Part shown: positions 12,554-13,731 of the stretch, in pieces
Numbering within the stretch: position 1 is the first letter of the stretch
How the letters are laid out: each line of letters opens with the position of its first letter
Source: Candidatus Pacearchaeota archaeon RBG_13_36_9
GTDB lineage: Archaea; Nanobdellota; Nanobdellia; Pacearchaeales; GW2011-AR1
Reading direction: 5' to 3'
DNA: 13,731 nucleotides
NCBI GenBank assembly: GCA_001786395.1
Contig: MFWN01000092.1
Coordinates: 9,639 to 23,369, forward strand
Program-made: the position numbers and the translations under genes
Notes under the pieces: model-generated
The model's input: the letters and a program-made list of their open reading frames with translations, nothing else
Databases searched by the model: none
Told to the model about the DNA's origin: nothing

Positions 12554-13113
12554 TGAGCAAGGTATCAATTTTCGGTCCAAGAGATAAAATGCCCCCTGAA
12601 GAAGGAATTGACATATTAGCTTCATATTTATCAAGCGAAAGAGACATTACCGAATTAGCAACAGGAGGGGTTGTGGGGTTTCCTACAGAACTAGTTGAGA
12701 GAATTAGACGAATTAATCAAGACATTCCAACTTGTGCTTATACTCCCTGTTCGAGTGAATCAGAATGGGACACTTTTTACCAGAAAGGTATTGTTCCAAG
12801 AAGAGATCTTTTTGATAAAGTTGTATGGGCAACAGGAGACGAAGATATTAAATTTAGAGCATTAAAAAGAATTCTTCTTTTAGTTAATAATAGTAATTTA
12901 AATATAGCTTATTTAGGTCAAGGAAATACACATTTGGAGGTGTTATCTTCTCTTTCAATGGGCATTCCAACACTCTACTTGGTGGATGATGGAGAGTTAG
13001 GTAAATGGCAAAATGTGTATAAATGCCTTTTAAGAAAAAATGAATATCTTCCTGAGATGTGTACCTTCTCCTATTGGAATCTGGATAACTCTATAAAAAG
13101 GAGGATATTATGA
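12553..13113 (+). CDS. SLOG/LOG-like Rossmann-fold nucleotide-binding protein
   Basis: The 186-residue protein starts VSIFGPRD and has a glycine-rich turn ELATGGVVGFPTELVERI (about 34-51) and a second one AYLGQGNTHLEVL (about 119-131) followed by GIPTLYLVDD. This is the plan of SLOG-superfamily proteins (LOG, DprA, TIGR00725-type), which bind nucleotides or ADP-ribose-like ligands; the usual GGxGTxxE motif of LOG phosphoribohydrolases is changed to GQGNTHLE, with E129 kept. So it may be a binding or sensor protein or a divergent N-glycosidase. GGAGG at 12544-12548 precedes the start by 4 nt. It overlaps both neighbours by ATGA, tying it to AbrB control and to nicotinate salvage. Confidence 0.65.
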   Translation: MSKVSIFGPRDKMPPEEGIDILASYLSSERDITELATGGVVGFPTELVERIRRINQDIPTCAYTPCSSESEWDTFYQKGIVPRRDLFDKVVWATGDEDIKFRALKRILLLVNNSNLNIAYLGQGNTHLEVLSSLSMGIPTLYLVDDGELGKWQNVYKCLLRKNEYLPEMCTFSYWNLDNSIKRRIL

Positions 13114-13731
13114 TAAACGAACTTATCTCAAAAGAAGACCTTGCGCTTTTCACAAGTGCAGGAAGGATAAAAATGGGTTCTATTTACTTTGCAGAAGGCA
13201 TGAAAGATACCCTTGCTACCTTTGAAGCGACCATAAGGCAGGATCCAAAAAGAAACTATTTTGTTTTCGCAGGAGTTCATTCAATAATAGAAATTTTAAA
13301 AGAAGCAAAATTCCAGGAAGGACATCTTAACTTCCTAAAACAAGTTTATGGATTTTCAGAAGACTATCTGGATTATCTAAGAAATCTTAAGTTCTCTGGA
13401 GATATCTGGGCGCTGCCTGAAGGAACCATATGTTTCCCTAATGAGCCAGTATTAAGAATAACTGCACCGATAATACAAATAGTCTTGATAGAACAGCTGG
13501 TGATTAATACAGTAATGCATCAAACAATGCTTGCAACTAAACTTGCAAGAGTAAGAATTTCAGCCAAAAATAAGCAAGTCGGCACCACTCTTGTAAGGTC
13601 CCATGGAATGGAGTCTGCGATAAAATCGGTGAGACTTTCTAGGATGGTTGGAATCGATATATCTGCCCTGGCTTTGACCTCTTACATTTCCAAAGATCTA
13701 AAAGCAGAAGGGGGGGTAACAACCCACTTTT
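13110..13731 (+). CDS. pncB: Nicotinate phosphoribosyltransferase homologue (partial)
   Basis: The frame runs off the window end; 207 residues are seen. Nicotinate phosphoribosyltransferase joins nicotinate and PRPP in NAD salvage. Visible marks: FVFAGVHSIIEIL (51-63), YLDYLRNLKFSGDIWALPEG (86-105), the strong CFPNEPVLRITAPIIQ segment (108-123), and HQTMLATKLAR (137-147). Where the family usually has [DE]FGxRR before AHG, this protein reads GTTLVRSHG (158-166), so the acidic residue and the first arginine are missing and catalysis may be altered. AGGAGG at 13099-13104 is 5 nt before the ATG, which overlaps the previous stop. The closest annotation is PncB; a divergent phosphoribosyltransferase cannot be excluded. 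Confidence 0.75.
   Translation, partial: MINELISKEDLALFTSAGRIKMGSIYFAEGMKDTLATFEATIRQDPKRNYFVFAGVHSIIEILKEAKFQEGHLNFLKQVYGFSEDYLDYLRNLKFSGDIWALPEGTICFPNEPVLRITAPIIQIVLIEQLVINTVMHQTMLATKLARVRISAKNKQVGTTLVRSHGMESAIKSVRLSRMVGIDISALALTSYISKDLKAEGGVTTHF

Noticed and set aside
1..13731. Searched by eye for tRNA T-loop patterns, CRISPR-like spaced repeats and insertion-sequence ends.
   Set aside because: None was found that could be supported.

Overview
The window looks like a piece of an AT-rich archaeal chromosome, probably from a small-genome anaerobe of the DPANN type; that lineage is inference. Archaeal signs in the sequence: most first genes of transcription units have an AT-rich TATA-like box centred about 25-28 nt before the start codon, which implies leaderless mRNAs, whereas genes inside operons carry Shine-Dalgarno sequences (GGAGG, GGTGAT). 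There is a TrmB-type regulator, several AbrB-like domains and a rubrerythrin. No rRNA, tRNA, CRISPR array or transposase was seen.

Left part (1-3700): a truncated membrane protein, a SAM methyltransferase and a protein with several helix-turn-helix units lie on the minus strand. They are followed by a divergent pair of AbrB-nucleotidyltransferase fusion genes. The two fusions face away from each other across about 120 bp, and each promoter carries the same operator-like pair of TTACRT half-sites placed one helical turn apart. The rightward fusion overlaps a small helical protein gene. This unit resembles a toxin-antitoxin or self-regulating nucleotidyltransferase module and is one of the most interesting parts of the window.

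Middle (3764-9314): a Cas4/RecB-like iron-sulfur nuclease without CRISPR genes, two small predicted membrane proteins, a nucleoside deaminase with a palindrome over its promoter, an ASCH-domain protein, an NlpC/P60-like protein, a fusion of a P-loop kinase-like domain lacking the Walker lysine with a nucleoside-deoxyribosyltransferase-like domain, a second methyltransferase, and a 49-residue charged protein. Deaminase, ASCH and deoxyribosyltransferase-like genes together suggest handling of modified or damaged nucleosides; this is inference from position.

Right part (9520-13731): rubrerythrin (with a similar hairpin-forming sequence on each side), a RimJ/RimL-type acetyltransferase, and a winged-helix antitoxin followed by a RelE-like toxin. 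The toxin frame has a good ribosome-binding site but ATA where ATG is expected. Next come a TrmB regulator and, divergent from it, a tightly coupled three-gene operon with two ATGA overlaps: a 48-residue AbrB protein, a SLOG/LOG-like Rossmann protein, and a nicotinate phosphoribosyltransferase homologue that runs off the window end. This last unit looks like a self-regulated NAD-salvage or NAD-sensing operon. Related promoter-leader blocks recur before three minus-strand genes (starts at 902, 1590 and 8491).
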